DNA of 64,000 bases. Source: Selenomonas ruminantium subsp. lactilytica TAM6421 (GTDB lineage: Bacteria > Bacillota > Negativicutes > Selenomonadales > Selenomonadaceae). The notes under the pieces were generated by a model. It was not told where the DNA came from and searched no databases. It was given only the letters and a program-made list of their open reading frames with translations. The DNA lies in NCBI RefSeq assembly GCF_000284095.1, contig NC_017076.1:30349-94348 (forward strand), in the 5' to 3' direction. Shown here in pieces: positions 14,929 through 23,809 of this stretch (the first letter of the stretch is position 1; every line of letters begins with the position of its first letter). The position numbers and the translations under genes were made by a program.

Positions 14929-14973
14929 AAAGGCCTCGAAGCCTTATAAAATGAGCGACTACGAGGCCTTTTT
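14929..14973 (+). terminator. intrinsic terminator after the N-hydrolase gene
   Basis: AAGGCCTCG (14930-14938) pairs with CGAGGCCTT (14962-14970), followed by TTT. The inner part (GAAGCCTTATAAAATGAGC) resembles that of the terminator at 6842-6885. Confidence 0.8.
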
Positions 14974-15029
14974 GTATTAATGGGGTATGCTGGGGATGAG
15001 CAGGTATGTCTGAGCCTGTTTATGGTAAC

Positions 15030-16838
15030 TCACAGTTTCTCATAATAATCACGTATCTTCTTGGCCATCAACGCACGGCGTTCCTTCAAAAATTCAGGGT
15101 AATCAGATGAGGTCATTGTGGTAATTCTATGGGGGATACAGTTGGCATCCAGATTTTCCCAGAAAACGGATTCCTCTGCAATTGTACCGCAGGTGAGCTT
15201 GTCAGTACCACATTGTGACAGTGCTTGATTGAAATAATCGTTTGGGGCCTTTTTGCCCACGGCAATGTTGACCGTGGTATCGAGATAGGTATAGTTCGCC
15301 ACTTGGTTATAAAGTGATTTGTCGTTATAACCGTTTTGCTTCAGATACTCCTTGGGGAAGATGTGATGAACATCCCCGGCTACAGTAATAAGGTGCTCCA
15401 CTTTGGAGGTGGTGGACAACAAGGAATGATCACCGAAGAAAACTTGCGCTGCTAAGTAAGTATTGAAATAAGGGCTGCTGATGGAGGAAGTCTCCATACT
15501 CTGCACGAGGCGTACGTTCCAGAAGGTATCAGAGAGCATAGATTCTTCATTTTCCTTGAAGAATATTAAAAAGCCCTTGTCCTTGATACCGCGCAAGTCC
15601 CTGTCCATCTGAGATTCTGGAGAGGAAATATAGCGCCCGGTCAGGACTGAGAGTACGAACCATTTCTGAATGTATCGCTTGATTTCGGTCTTTGCCACTT
15701 CGTCACCGTTCTGCAGGATGAGGAAAAGGGTATATGCAAAATCTAGTGTCATCATTGAGTTTATTAGCTTGGAAGAGATGAAACCGGCAGACTTGATGGC
15801 TAGTACAAATTGCTTGAAGTTGTATTCGCTCATGAAATTCAGTATGCCGTTCGCCAGCTTCTTAAAGCTGTTCTCTGCGATTTCCTCCTTAAAGGAGCGG
15901 TCCTTGAAATCCCTGCCGGAGAGAAGACTCACCAAGTCACCCAGTTTGCCACGATTGAACTGGTGCATGAAGGAAACACGCAGCATATCATTATATTCCG
16001 GGTCGTAGATGTCATCGTAATCGTCCTTAAGCCATTTCATCTTGGCACCGTAGGGAGACTGCATGAACTCAGCATCCACGGTTTTCAGTTTGCTGTAGAA
16101 TGCTGGTTCTACGGCGAGGTGGCAGAAATAATCGATGGCTTTGCGGAGTAGGTTGCCACCATAGCCTTCGTCAGCAGCAATTTTAGACATGGCGAAATCA
16201 GCTTCATTGAGCCGCTTCCCCTGGGAATTGATGCGCACGAAGATTTCTGTTACTTCACTAATATCCAGTTGTGGTATAAGCTCAATGGCTCCGATTTGGC
16301 AATTCTGTATACCGAGTAGTTTCAGGATTGCTTTATTGACTTCACTTTTCGAGACGGAGGGGTTCTTCGCCGTGAATTCTTCAATAAAGCCATAGCTGTC
16401 GAATTCTGGCTTGAATACTTCGGAAATATCTGCAATCCACATGGGACTCTTAATGTGGACGGGGGTATGTACGGCAAACCGTTCTTCATCCTCACCTGCA
16501 ATGGGGTTGAAGGCAATGCGGATGGGTTTTTCTTCGTAATTTTCAGTTAGTATGTTCTGTCCGGCTATGGCTGCCATGAGTGCTGTGATACGTTGCTGTC
16601 CATCGATGAGGATTTTCTTTCCTACGGAACTGGAGCCATCCTTAAGCTTCACGTTTCCGTTTTGCCAGATTATGATGTAACCGGTGGGGTAGCCGTTGTA
16701 TAGAGAATCTATCAGGTCACGCACTTTGCTGGCCTTCCAGACAAAAGGACGTTGGATTTCAGGAATGGCGATGTTGCCTCCTTCAATGAAGCCCAATAGG
16801 GTATTTACAGAATATTGATTTACATTATATTTGCTCAT
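15030..16838 (-). CDS. DUF262-domain (GmrS-like) protein with HNH-type motif
   Basis: 602 residues. The N-terminal DUF262/ParB-like core has IPEIQRPFVWKASKVRDLID, the nucleotide-site motif ILIDGQQRITAL and a conserved VRINSQGKRLNEADFAMSKI. Near residue 505 lies GDVHHIFPKEYL, an HNH-type nuclease signature (DUF1524-like). Fusions of this kind include the type IV restriction enzyme GmrSD and related anti-phage systems. It stands alone on the minus strand, converging on the nucleotide island. Defence role is inferred. Confidence 0.78.
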   Translation of the reverse strand: MSKYNVNQYSVNTLLGFIEGGNIAIPEIQRPFVWKASKVRDLIDSLYNGYPTGYIIIWQNGNVKLKDGSSSVGKKILIDGQQRITALMAAIAGQNILTENYEEKPIRIAFNPIAGEDEERFAVHTPVHIKSPMWIADISEVFKPEFDSYGFIEEFTAKNPSVSKSEVNKAILKLLGIQNCQIGAIELIPQLDISEVTEIFVRINSQGKRLNEADFAMSKIAADEGYGGNLLRKAIDYFCHLAVEPAFYSKLKTVDAEFMQSPYGAKMKWLKDDYDDIYDPEYNDMLRVSFMHQFNRGKLGDLVSLLSGRDFKDRSFKEEIAENSFKKLANGILNFMSEYNFKQFVLAIKSAGFISSKLINSMMTLDFAYTLFLILQNGDEVAKTEIKRYIQKWFVLSVLTGRYISSPESQMDRDLRGIKDKGFLIFFKENEESMLSDTFWNVRLVQSMETSSISSPYFNTYLAAQVFFGDHSLLSTTSKVEHLITVAGDVHHIFPKEYLKQNGYNDKSLYNQVANYTYLDTTVNIAVGKKAPNDYFNQALSQCGTDKLTCGTIAEESVFWENLDANCIPHRITTMTSSDYPEFLKERRALMAKKIRDYYEKL

Positions 16839-17006
16839 TGGTTGTTCCTCAATTCTATATGTGGGGGGGAATCCACACTACAGGTATAACTTGACGACTA
16901 AAAGCTAATTTCGAGGCAGAAGCGATTAAATCCTGCTGATATTTTAGAATGTATACCAAAAGAGACTACTATTTACTGAAAAATCTGTTTTTTATGCAGA
17001 GATGTA

Positions 17007-17102
17007 ATGAAGGAGCAACTCAAGACGTTTGACAAAATCTTGTGGGTATTGTTCGATGAGCGGACAAAACTGGTGTATGATGGAGCGTCGCAGAAACGCT
17101 GA
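17007..17102 (+). pseudogene. C-terminal fragment of a macro-domain protein
   Basis: Thirty residues (FDKILWVLFDERTKLVYDG near the end) are nearly identical to the last residues of the broken macro gene on the minus strand at 27415. No macro core precedes it. It is a remnant of a third macro-domain gene in the window. Confidence 0.65.
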
Positions 17103-17110
17103 AATCAAAG

Positions 17111-17352
17111 GAAATTTATGATAGGCTTATAGAGGGGGATGGTCAGCTGGATTGGTGGTCGGGGACCCCTTACGCCATCATGGAGATGCATCCTTCTTCC
17201 TGTGCAGGGAGCTGATACCCGGTTTTCTTAACGGCATTACCGGTGAGTATGTCACCCCGAAAGGGTATTTCGTGGATGAAGCTGAGGCAGAGGATTTTGA
17301 CAAAGCCTTTCCCCATAAGGAAAGAATGGTGCTGCCGGGGCAGATTTTCTAA
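17111..17352 (+). pseudogene. frameshifted remnant of an unidentified gene
   Basis: Frame +2 reads EIYDRLIEGDGQLDWWSG up to about 17192, after which frame +1 gives the better continuation (GEYVTPKGYFVDEAEAEDFD... VLPGQIF) to a stop at 17352. The two halves look like one protein joined by a one-base shift. Family not recognised. It converges with the following gene, only one base away. Confidence 0.4.
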
Positions 17353-17353
17353 G

Positions 17354-17908
17354 CTAAGGCACTATCTGTTCGATGGATTCTTTGATTTTGAACACATCGA
17401 CTACGAGTTCCTTTTCGTGAAGTTCGTCGATGTAACAGATGGCGTGTTTTTTGTCGATGGTTGCTTTGAGCAGCTTGCCCTGCTGCCCATCTTTTTCGTA
17501 GCGGCCTTTGAACCAGCTGGCCTTTTCCTTGTCTGCTGTCCATGACAGTCCATAGAATGCCCGGTTGGGGCTTACACCGCGGTATACGGTTATGGAAGTG
17601 GGGAGGCTGTCGAAGTAGGCCTGCTCGTCTGGTGTCATTAGTTTTGTGGCCTTGCGGAAGTATGCGACAATTTCTTCCCGGCTCACATTTTTATCCTGGT
17701 TGGGGTCTTCTTCGTCCAACCAGGATTTTTTTAGGTACAGAGAAAAATCCTCCACATCCATATATTCGCAGCACTTTTTGAACCAGGTCATTTTGTCGGG
17801 GTTGGGAATCCGGCCGTAAAGTTCCGCAAGGGTACTGGCAGGAGTAGGGGGAGGAGAGGTCAGCAGGGAGAGGGTTGCATTTTCGATTTCTTGCAGATTG
17901 GTTTTCAT
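17354..17908 (-). CDS. possible ADP-ribosyltransferase-fold protein
   Basis: 184 residues. The C-terminal half has TVYRGVSP, then GLSWTADKEKASWFKGRY, then ELHEKELVVDVF, which fits the order Arg - Ser/Thr strand - Glu of ADP-ribosyltransferase folds. The N-terminal half is helical. RBS AAAGGTGA selects ATG 17908; this RBS overlaps the stop of the glycerate kinase gene, so the two are co-transcribed. Enzyme activity and target cannot be told from sequence. Alternative: an inactive relative. Confidence 0.5.
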   Translation of the reverse strand: MKTNLQEIENATLSLLTSPPPTPASTLAELYGRIPNPDKMTWFKKCCEYMDVEDFSLYLKKSWLDEEDPNQDKNVSREEIVAYFRKATKLMTPDEQAYFDSLPTSITVYRGVSPNRAFYGLSWTADKEKASWFKGRYEKDGQQGKLLKATIDKKHAICYIDELHEKELVVDVFKIKESIEQIVP

Positions 17909-17913
17909 GGGAA

Positions 17914-19065
17914 TCACCTTTCAGGATGGGATTTGATTTTTAGAAGCCGGAAAACCTGCTCAGCCGTATCGGTCAGGTTTTGGCGGGCAGTGCCCGGTTC
18001 CATGGCATCCTGCAGTGTAGTAACCTGCCGCAGGATGGGGAAATAGGCGTCTATGCCGTGTTCGTTGCATATTCTTGCATCCGGTGCCACGCAGCCGGAG
18101 AAAGCTATGACCGGTTTGGCGTGGCTTTTGGCAATTTGGGCTACGCCGATGGGAGCTTTGCCCATGACGGTCTGACCGTCAAGCTGCCCTTCGCCTGTGA
18201 CAACAATGTCGGCATGGGCAATATGGTCTTCCAGCTTTGTTTCCGTCATGACGATATGGATGCCGGATTCTAATTTGGCGTTGGTGAAGGTCAGGAAGGC
18301 AAAACCAAGGCCACCGGCAGCTCCGGCTCCGGGAGCGTCAGGATTGGCATGGGGGTATTTTGCCTGGGCAAGCTCTGCATAACGCGTTAGCCATCTATCC
18401 ATTTGGGAAATCATATTGGGGGGAGCACCCTTTTGTGGCCCGAAGACAGCACTGCATCCTTCCGGTCCGCAAAGGGGATTGGTGACATCACAGGCGATAC
18501 GGAAGGTACAATCTTTAATTTCCGGCAGGACATCGCTGTCATCAATAGCGGCCAGTTTTTCCAACGCAAGGGCATTATGGGAGACAGGATTCCCCATGTC
18601 GTCCAGCATTTTGTATCCTAAGGCCTGCAGCATACCCAGCCCGCCGTCGTTGGTGGCACTGCCGCCGATGCCGATAATAAAGTGACGGCAGCCCTTGCGG
18701 ATGGCATCCAGCAGCATCTCACCAACTCCGTAGGTAGTGGTGTAGAGGGGATTGCGTTTTCCCTTCGGCACCAGGGTAATTCCGGCAGCGGCCGCCATTT
18801 CCATGATGGCGGTTTTTTCAGTGGCGAGAATGCCATATTGGGCAATTATTGGCTCGTCTAAAGGGCCTGTTACTTTTACCGTTTGCAGTTCGCCTCCCAT
18901 GCCAATGGTAAGGGCTTCAACCGTTCCCTCGCCGCCATCGGCCAAAGGCAGGATTTTTATATTGCCCCCAGGGCAGGCACGGAGAATACCTGTGGCGGCA
19001 GCTTCTCCAGCCTCTAAGGAACTTAGGCTCCCTTTGAAGGAATCAATGGCAATTACGATGTTCAA
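17914..19065 (-). CDS. garK: glycerate 2-kinase
   Basis: 383 residues, the full length of the GarK/GlxK family. IAIDSFKGSLSSLEAGEA opens the protein; ADGGEGTVEAL, GIGGSATNDGG, CDVTNPLCGP and VTGEGQLDGQ are all present. It phosphorylates D-glycerate at O2 to 2-phosphoglycerate, feeding lower glycolysis. It lies in a minus-strand run with a Gfo/Idh/MocA oxidoreductase upstream and the possible ADP-ribosyltransferase downstream. Confidence 0.92.
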   Translation of the reverse strand: MNIVIAIDSFKGSLSSLEAGEAAATGILRACPGGNIKILPLADGGEGTVEALTIGMGGELQTVKVTGPLDEPIIAQYGILATEKTAIMEMAAAAGITLVPKGKRNPLYTTTYGVGEMLLDAIRKGCRHFIIGIGGSATNDGGLGMLQALGYKMLDDMGNPVSHNALALEKLAAIDDSDVLPEIKDCTFRIACDVTNPLCGPEGCSAVFGPQKGAPPNMISQMDRWLTRYAELAQAKYPHANPDAPGAGAAGGLGFAFLTFTNAKLESGIHIVMTETKLEDHIAHADIVVTGEGQLDGQTVMGKAPIGVAQIAKSHAKPVIAFSGCVAPDARICNEHGIDAYFPILRQVTTLQDAMEPGTARQNLTDTAEQVFRLLKIKSHPER

Positions 19066-19092
19066 AATAACTCTTCCTTTCCGGCAATCTTA

Positions 19093-20130
19093 TCAGGCAA
19101 GATTTTCCCCTGCCTTTTCCAGAATCCTCATCTGCTCCAAGGTTTGCTCTTTCGTTACCAGAGGTGGTGCTCCGTTGATGATTGTTTCATACAGGGCATC
19201 ATAATAGCGTGCATAGTCACCTTTTACGGTGGGAACTTTTTCTTCGTGATAGAGACCTTCCTCGTCGTAGTAAGTCAAAGTCCCGTAATGTTCCGGGCTG
19301 TCCAGGCCAAAATCATCATGTCCGGCTGGCAGGTAAAACTTCTTCAAATCCGCTTCCTGCCGGTCTTCGGTTTCCTTGATGAATACGCCCCTTGTGCCGT
19401 ATACGGCAAAGCTGGGGCGGGGCTTGGCCCGGAAATAGCTGGACTTTACCGAGACCTTCAGTCCGTCGTAGAAAAAGGCAAAATCAAAATAGTCGTTCAT
19501 GCGGCCTGGCCCCAGGAGCTGCCGTACATCGCTATGAATATCTTCGGGACTGCCGAAATAGGAAAGCACCTGGTCTACCGTATGGCAGGCATGGGTGTAT
19601 AGAAAGGCATGGTCTTTTCGATAGGAATTTTCTCCTTCCGGCACATGGGGGCGGTAGTAGTCATAATGCATATTGATTTCGAAAAGTTCGCCCAGCTTGC
19701 CGGATTCGATAACCTGCTGAGTGGTAAGGAAATCACTGTCGAAACGGCGGTTTTGGTAGCATTCCAAGGTAAGCCCTTTTTCCTCAGCCAAACGGAACAT
19801 TTCTTCCGCATCTGCAAGGCTCAGGGCAAAGGGCTTTTCCACTACGCAATGTTTCCCAGCATTTAGTACCTGCTCCACTAAAGATTTATGGCCATCTACG
19901 GGAGTGCAGATAATCACGGCCTGGATTTCCTGGTCAGCGAGCATTTCATTTAGATTATCCGTATACATGATGCCGTCAAAAGGAGCCCAGCCGCCTTTGC
20001 CCAAAGTCCGCTGGTAAACGGTCTTGACTTTGATTTTTCCCGGCCTGTTCAGGGCAAAGGGCAGATGATAGCGGTTGGTGCTTTTGCCGTTGCCGATATA
20101 GCCGATTACGAGTTCCTGCTTTTTATTCAT
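19093..20130 (-). CDS. Gfo/Idh/MocA-family oxidoreductase
   Basis: 345 residues. N-terminal Rossmann fold with VIGYIGNGKSTNRYHLPFA; the strand PVDGHKSLVEQVLNAGKHCVVEKPF carries the family motif EKP. The C-terminal half has DHAFLYTHACHTVDQVLSYFG with the catalytic-type His. It oxidises or reduces a sugar or polyol with NAD(P). YvaA/YdgJ-like enzymes are closest by feel. Glycerate kinase follows 27 bp later. Confidence 0.87.
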   Translation of the reverse strand: MNKKQELVIGYIGNGKSTNRYHLPFALNRPGKIKVKTVYQRTLGKGGWAPFDGIMYTDNLNEMLADQEIQAVIICTPVDGHKSLVEQVLNAGKHCVVEKPFALSLADAEEMFRLAEEKGLTLECYQNRRFDSDFLTTQQVIESGKLGELFEINMHYDYYRPHVPEGENSYRKDHAFLYTHACHTVDQVLSYFGSPEDIHSDVRQLLGPGRMNDYFDFAFFYDGLKVSVKSSYFRAKPRPSFAVYGTRGVFIKETEDRQEADLKKFYLPAGHDDFGLDSPEHYGTLTYYDEEGLYHEEKVPTVKGDYARYYDALYETIINGAPPLVTKEQTLEQMRILEKAGENLA

Positions 20131-20145
20131 AGGTAACCTCCAAAT

Positions 20146-20535
20146 CTATCCCTGTACGGATGAAGCGATATAAAAGCCGATAAGGGCAGCTCCCAGCCCC
20201 AACAAGATGTTTGTTCCCATATTGGCAAAGGCAAGAAACAGACTGCCACCGCGGATAAGGGTTAAGGTTTCCATGCTGAAAGATGAAAAGGTTGTAAATC
20301 CGCCTAAGAACCCAACCGTTAGCAAGAGGCGAAGGGATTCAGGCAGCATATGTGTGGATTTTGCCAAAGGGAGCAGGAATCCCAGCACAAGTGCCATAAG
20401 GAAACTGCCCAATGTGTTGACGAATAGGGTACCGAAAGGAAACGTAAGACCAAATCTGGCACCAATCGCCAATGTGGCAAGATAACGGCATATGGCACCC
20501 AGTCCGCCGCCGATGAAAACGTAAAATAGCTGCAT
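20146..20535 (-). CDS. crcB: fluoride channel Fluc/CrcB
   Basis: 129 residues with four hydrophobic helices. GGGLGAICRYLATL, the Asn of FVNTLGSF and the signature GGFTTFSSFSMET with the pore Phe residues are intact. Fluc channels let fluoride leave the cell as dual-topology dimers. No fluoride riboswitch is visible upstream; it sits 13 bp after thpR in the same operon. Confidence 0.92.
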   Translation of the reverse strand: MQLFYVFIGGGLGAICRYLATLAIGARFGLTFPFGTLFVNTLGSFLMALVLGFLLPLAKSTHMLPESLRLLLTVGFLGGFTTFSSFSMETLTLIRGGSLFLAFANMGTNILLGLGAALIGFYIASSVQG

Positions 20536-20548
20536 GATATTCCTCCCA

Positions 20549-21064
20549 TTATACTTCAGCTACAATGCTTCCGATTTTCGTGTAAATCATGCCGTTTTTC
20601 CCACGGTCAGAACGCAGGAGCGAGATTTCAGATACATCCATGGTGTCTGTCGGAAGTTGCTGTAGCAGCTTATCCATGCTGCCGATAATCTCAGCTCTTC
20701 GAACCATGGTGATATGGGGAGAGAATTTTTTGCGGTCATAGGGGATTTCCTGTTCGGCAAGAGCCCGTCTGAGCTGGCGTACACAGGCGGAAAGGGACTC
20801 ATTGGGGGATATTCCTGTCCAAAGGGTATCATGGAAGGTTCCTGCCCCATCGAGCTGAATGGTAAAGGGCGTAAAAGATACTGAGGATATGGCATCCATA
20901 ACGACATCGGGATTGCCGTATTCCCCGATAAAGGCAAGGGTCAGGTGCATGTTTTCAGCAGGAACGAAATATCCCCGCACGCCGATGCCCCGCCAATGCT
21001 GCTGGAGGTTCAGGAGAGAGTCCTGCATGGCTCCAGTAATGGATATGGCAAGAAAAAGTCTCAT
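20549..21064 (-). CDS. thpR: RNA 2',3'-cyclic phosphodiesterase
   Basis: 171 residues. The two HxTx motifs of the 2H phosphoesterase family are HLTL (near residue 41) and HITM (near residue 126). Members open 2',3'-cyclic phosphates on RNA ends in vitro. First gene of the run thpR-crcB-oxidoreductase-glycerate kinase. Confidence 0.88.
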   Translation of the reverse strand: MRLFLAISITGAMQDSLLNLQQHWRGIGVRGYFVPAENMHLTLAFIGEYGNPDVVMDAISSVSFTPFTIQLDGAGTFHDTLWTGISPNESLSACVRQLRRALAEQEIPYDRKKFSPHITMVRRAEIIGSMDKLLQQLPTDTMDVSEISLLRSDRGKNGMIYTKIGSIVAEV

Positions 21065-21141
21065 GGTGAAAACTCCTTGTTTTTTGTTTCTATTATCATT
21101 CTATCATGATAGGACGATGGCGTCGATTGTATGGACGGAGA

Positions 21142-21182
21142 CAAAAAAATTCCTGCTACTTGGGGATAGCAGGAATTGTATT
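21142..21182 (-). terminator. terminator of the YeiH gene
   Basis: AATTCCTGCTA (21148-21158) pairs with TAGCAGGAATT (21167-21177); read on the minus strand it is followed by a run of T (plus-strand A at 21143-21149). Confidence 0.8.
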
Positions 21183-21203
21183 TGGGAAGCTTCAAGTAGT
21201 TTT

Positions 21204-22187
21204 CTATATTATGCCAATCAAATATTGCACCAGCAGGGACATGCAGGCTACTGCTGCCCAGCAGCAGAGTCCCAGGAAGATGGGCCTTAGCCCGTGTTTC
21301 ACAAGTTCGCCCAATCTGGTATTGAGGCCGATGGCTGTCATGGCCATAACAATAGCGAATTTGCCGCAGGTGCCAAGCGTCTGGGAGAGGGTTTCGGGCA
21401 GAATGCCAGTGGTGTTGACGATGGAAGCCACCACAAACCAAAGGATAAACCAGGGGAAGATTTTCCGGAAGTTAAATCCAGCACCAGCGTTGGCTTTTTC
21501 TCGTACCATCAGCAGGGCAAAAATCAGGCAGACAGGTACAATCATCAGAGCCCGGGTGAGCTTTACGATGGTGGCCAGCCCGCCAGCTTCTTCGCTATAG
21601 GAATATCCGGCTGCCACAACGGAAGATGTATCGTTTACCGCTGTACCGGCCCACATGCCAAAGCCCAGGTCAGACATATTCATCAGATGCCCCAAAAAGG
21701 GAAAGATAAATACAGCCAGCACATTGAAGAGAAAGATAGTGGAGATGGAAAAGGCAATATCCTTGTCCTTGGCACCAATGACCGGTGCAACAGCCGCAAT
21801 GGCCGAGCCACCACAGATGGCAGTGCCTGCACCAATAAGAGTAGTGGTATTGCGGTCAAGATGCAGCATTTTGCCTACGCCCAAGGCCACCACAAAGGCC
21901 GTCAGCAGGGTGAATATCATGACGGAAAAGGACTGGCTGCCAATAGCCAGCACATGGAAGAGGTTCATTTCAAAGCCCAGCAGGATGATGGCATATTGGA
22001 GTATCTTCTTGCCTGTAAAAGCGATGCCTGGCTCTAAAGAGGATGGCCGCTTTATCCCCGCCAACATCATGCCCAGCAGTATGCCAAATACCGGCCCGCC
22101 GATAATGGGGAACTGTCTGCCTAAAAGCCAAGCTGGTATGGCAATGACCAAAGCCAGCAAAATACCTCGGATGTGTTCTTTCTTCAT
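21204..22187 (-). CDS. YeiH-family putative sulfate/sulfite exporter
   Basis: 327 residues, about ten membrane helices. GAGTAICGGSAIAAVAPVI and GMWAGTAVNDTSSVVAAGYSY are the paired signature repeats of the family. YeiH proteins sit next to LysR regulators of sulfur metabolism and are thought to export sulfite or related anions; that is by context in other genomes. A LysR gene lies 100 bp upstream on the same strand. Confidence 0.88.
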   Translation of the reverse strand: MKKEHIRGILLALVIAIPAWLLGRQFPIIGGPVFGILLGMMLAGIKRPSSLEPGIAFTGKKILQYAIILLGFEMNLFHVLAIGSQSFSVMIFTLLTAFVVALGVGKMLHLDRNTTTLIGAGTAICGGSAIAAVAPVIGAKDKDIAFSISTIFLFNVLAVFIFPFLGHLMNMSDLGFGMWAGTAVNDTSSVVAAGYSYSEEAGGLATIVKLTRALMIVPVCLIFALLMVREKANAGAGFNFRKIFPWFILWFVVASIVNTTGILPETLSQTLGTCGKFAIVMAMTAIGLNTRLGELVKHGLRPIFLGLCCWAAVACMSLLVQYLIGII

Positions 22188-22226
22188 TGTATTAGGATGC
22201 CTCCTCGAATATCGTTACGGAAACAT

Positions 22227-22242
22227 CCTAGCACTTGCTAGG
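22227..22242. promoter_or_regulatory. 16-bp palindrome before the YeiH gene
   Basis: CCTAGCACTTGCTAGG is a perfect palindrome (7+2+7) located between the LysR and YeiH genes, just downstream of a possible -10 (TACAAT on the minus strand, 22251-22246). It may be a regulator site. Confidence 0.4.
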
Positions 22243-22287
22243 TAAATTGTAAAATACTATGATTTAATGATTTGTATAGGTTATTGC

Positions 22288-23157
22288 CTATGATTCTGCA
22301 TCGAAATTTCTGCAGAGGGCCATAAATCTTTCCATAGCTGGAGTAAGGTATTTGTTGATATGGCAGACAATCCGAAAGCTTCGGGTAAAGGAGATGCCGG
22401 GGATGGCAAAAGTTACCAGTTTTCCAGATGCCAACTCTTGTCTGGCTACCCGCTCGGACAAAACTGCTACCCCGAAGCCCGCCATAACTGCCTGTTTGAT
22501 GCTTTCGGAGTTGTTGTAAGTACCGATAATGTTGGAGGTTAGGCCCTTTTCTGCCATTATCCGCATGAATATTTCCCGGGTGCCGCTGCCTTCTTCACGG
22601 GTAATGAAATCCAGCTGGGCCAGGTCGGCAATGGTACGGGGCAGGGGATTATCTGGGGCTGTCAGAAATACCAGTTCATCGGCCATAAAGGGTGTTTCCC
22701 TTAAGTAGGGGGAATGTATTTTCCCTTCCACTAATGCCAAATCCAATTCATCATTTAGTAGGGCTTTTTCCAATGTGGCCGTATTGTGAATGTAAGAAAA
22801 TACCCGTTGCCCGCAGGATTTGCGGAACCTGTCCAGCAAAGGGATAAATACGCTTTCTCCCACGGATAGGGTAGCACCAATCCGCAGAGGAGAGCCCTTG
22901 GCAAAATCCCGCATGGCAGATTCTGACCGGTCAACAAGGCCTACAATATGACGGGCATATTGCAGAAGCTCCTCCCCTGCGGCGGTCAAAAACAGCCTCT
23001 TGCTCAGCCGCTCAAAAAGCCTTGTTCCATAATGTTCCTCTAGTTCCCGGATAGCCTGACTTACCGAGGGCTGGGAAATATGCAGTTTTTCGGCGGCCCG
23101 GGTCATGCCGCCTTCGTCATGAACGCAAAGAAAAATCTGAAAATGGCGTAAGGTCAT
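22288..23157 (-). CDS. LysR-family regulator of the YeiH gene
   Basis: 289 residues. N-terminal helix-turn-helix MTRAAEKLHISQPSVSQAIRELEEHYGTRLFERL, then a type 2 periplasmic-binding effector domain. Resembles the CysL/YeiE branch, which controls sulfite-related genes. Position directly upstream of yeiH supports that. The GNAT gene precedes it by 11 bp. Confidence 0.87.
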   Translation of the reverse strand: MTLRHFQIFLCVHDEGGMTRAAEKLHISQPSVSQAIRELEEHYGTRLFERLSKRLFLTAAGEELLQYARHIVGLVDRSESAMRDFAKGSPLRIGATLSVGESVFIPLLDRFRKSCGQRVFSYIHNTATLEKALLNDELDLALVEGKIHSPYLRETPFMADELVFLTAPDNPLPRTIADLAQLDFITREEGSGTREIFMRIMAEKGLTSNIIGTYNNSESIKQAVMAGFGVAVLSERVARQELASGKLVTFAIPGISFTRSFRIVCHINKYLTPAMERFMALCRNFDAES

Positions 23158-23168
23158 AGAAGGGCTCC

Positions 23169-23702
23169 TTAAGGCAGACGTTTTTCAAAACGGAACATCC
23201 CCTCGGGGAATTGTTCATCATGTTCTTCCTCGTCATCCTTAGGGTCAGGATGATGGGCGTTAAAGAACTCCACGATATGAAACCCGCAGCGGTTCACATA
23301 AAAGTGGATGTTACGCTTTTCGAAATAGGGTGTTACGGTCTCCCACAACTTGACCTCAGGATACATTTTTTCTACCGCACACCATGCGGCATAGCCGATT
23401 CCCTTGCTGTGAGCATTGGGGGAGACAAATAGAATCTCCAGCTCGCCATGACTGCCGTCAACTTTTACGATAAGGCCGCCAACAGGCTGGGATTCCTGCA
23501 TAATGCGGTAGGCGGTGCCTTCGGCAATGGATTTTTCAATGGTGTCTCGGGAGATGATTTCGCCATCTTCTTCAAAATGGTTGTCCCGCAGGCCAAATTC
23601 TTCCATAGCTCCGTAGTTAAAGGCGTCCTGATTGTCGCGGATAAATTTTTCCTTGTCCTCTGCCTGCAGGGGCACAAGGGTTATTTCTGTATTTTGCATC
23701 AT
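23169..23702 (-). CDS. GNAT-family N-acetyltransferase
   Basis: 177 residues. LEILFVSPNAHSKGIGYAAW carries the acetyl-CoA loop (SKGIG in place of R/QxxGxG/A), followed by VTPYFEKRNIHFYVNRCGF. The tail is very acidic (HHPDPKDDEEEHDEQFPEG). GGAAG before ATG 23702 sets the start. Substrate unknown. Confidence 0.8.
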   Translation of the reverse strand: MMQNTEITLVPLQAEDKEKFIRDNQDAFNYGAMEEFGLRDNHFEEDGEIISRDTIEKSIAEGTAYRIMQESQPVGGLIVKVDGSHGELEILFVSPNAHSKGIGYAAWCAVEKMYPEVKLWETVTPYFEKRNIHFYVNRCGFHIVEFFNAHHPDPKDDEEEHDEQFPEGMFRFEKRLP

Positions 23703-23734
23703 CGTTCGCACTTCCTTTTCCCAATTATACCATA

Positions 23735-23763
23735 TTGTGGATGATGACTTCTGCTAATATAAT
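23735..23763 (+). promoter_or_regulatory. promoter of the MBL hydrolase gene
   Basis: TTGTGG (23735-23740), 17 bp, TATAAT (23758-23763). Confidence 0.6.
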
Positions 23764-23809
23764 AAAGAGAGGTCAAAATAGATGCTGTAGCAGACAGATG
23801 AGGTGTATC

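Noticed and set aside
20146..20600. Fluoride riboswitch upstream of crcB
   Set aside because: crcB follows thpR by 13 bp with no room for one, and none was seen before thpR.
21294..22037. Long plus-strand ORF opposite the YeiH gene
   Set aside because: Shadow frame of a membrane protein gene, rich in His, Gln and Lys, no recognisable family.
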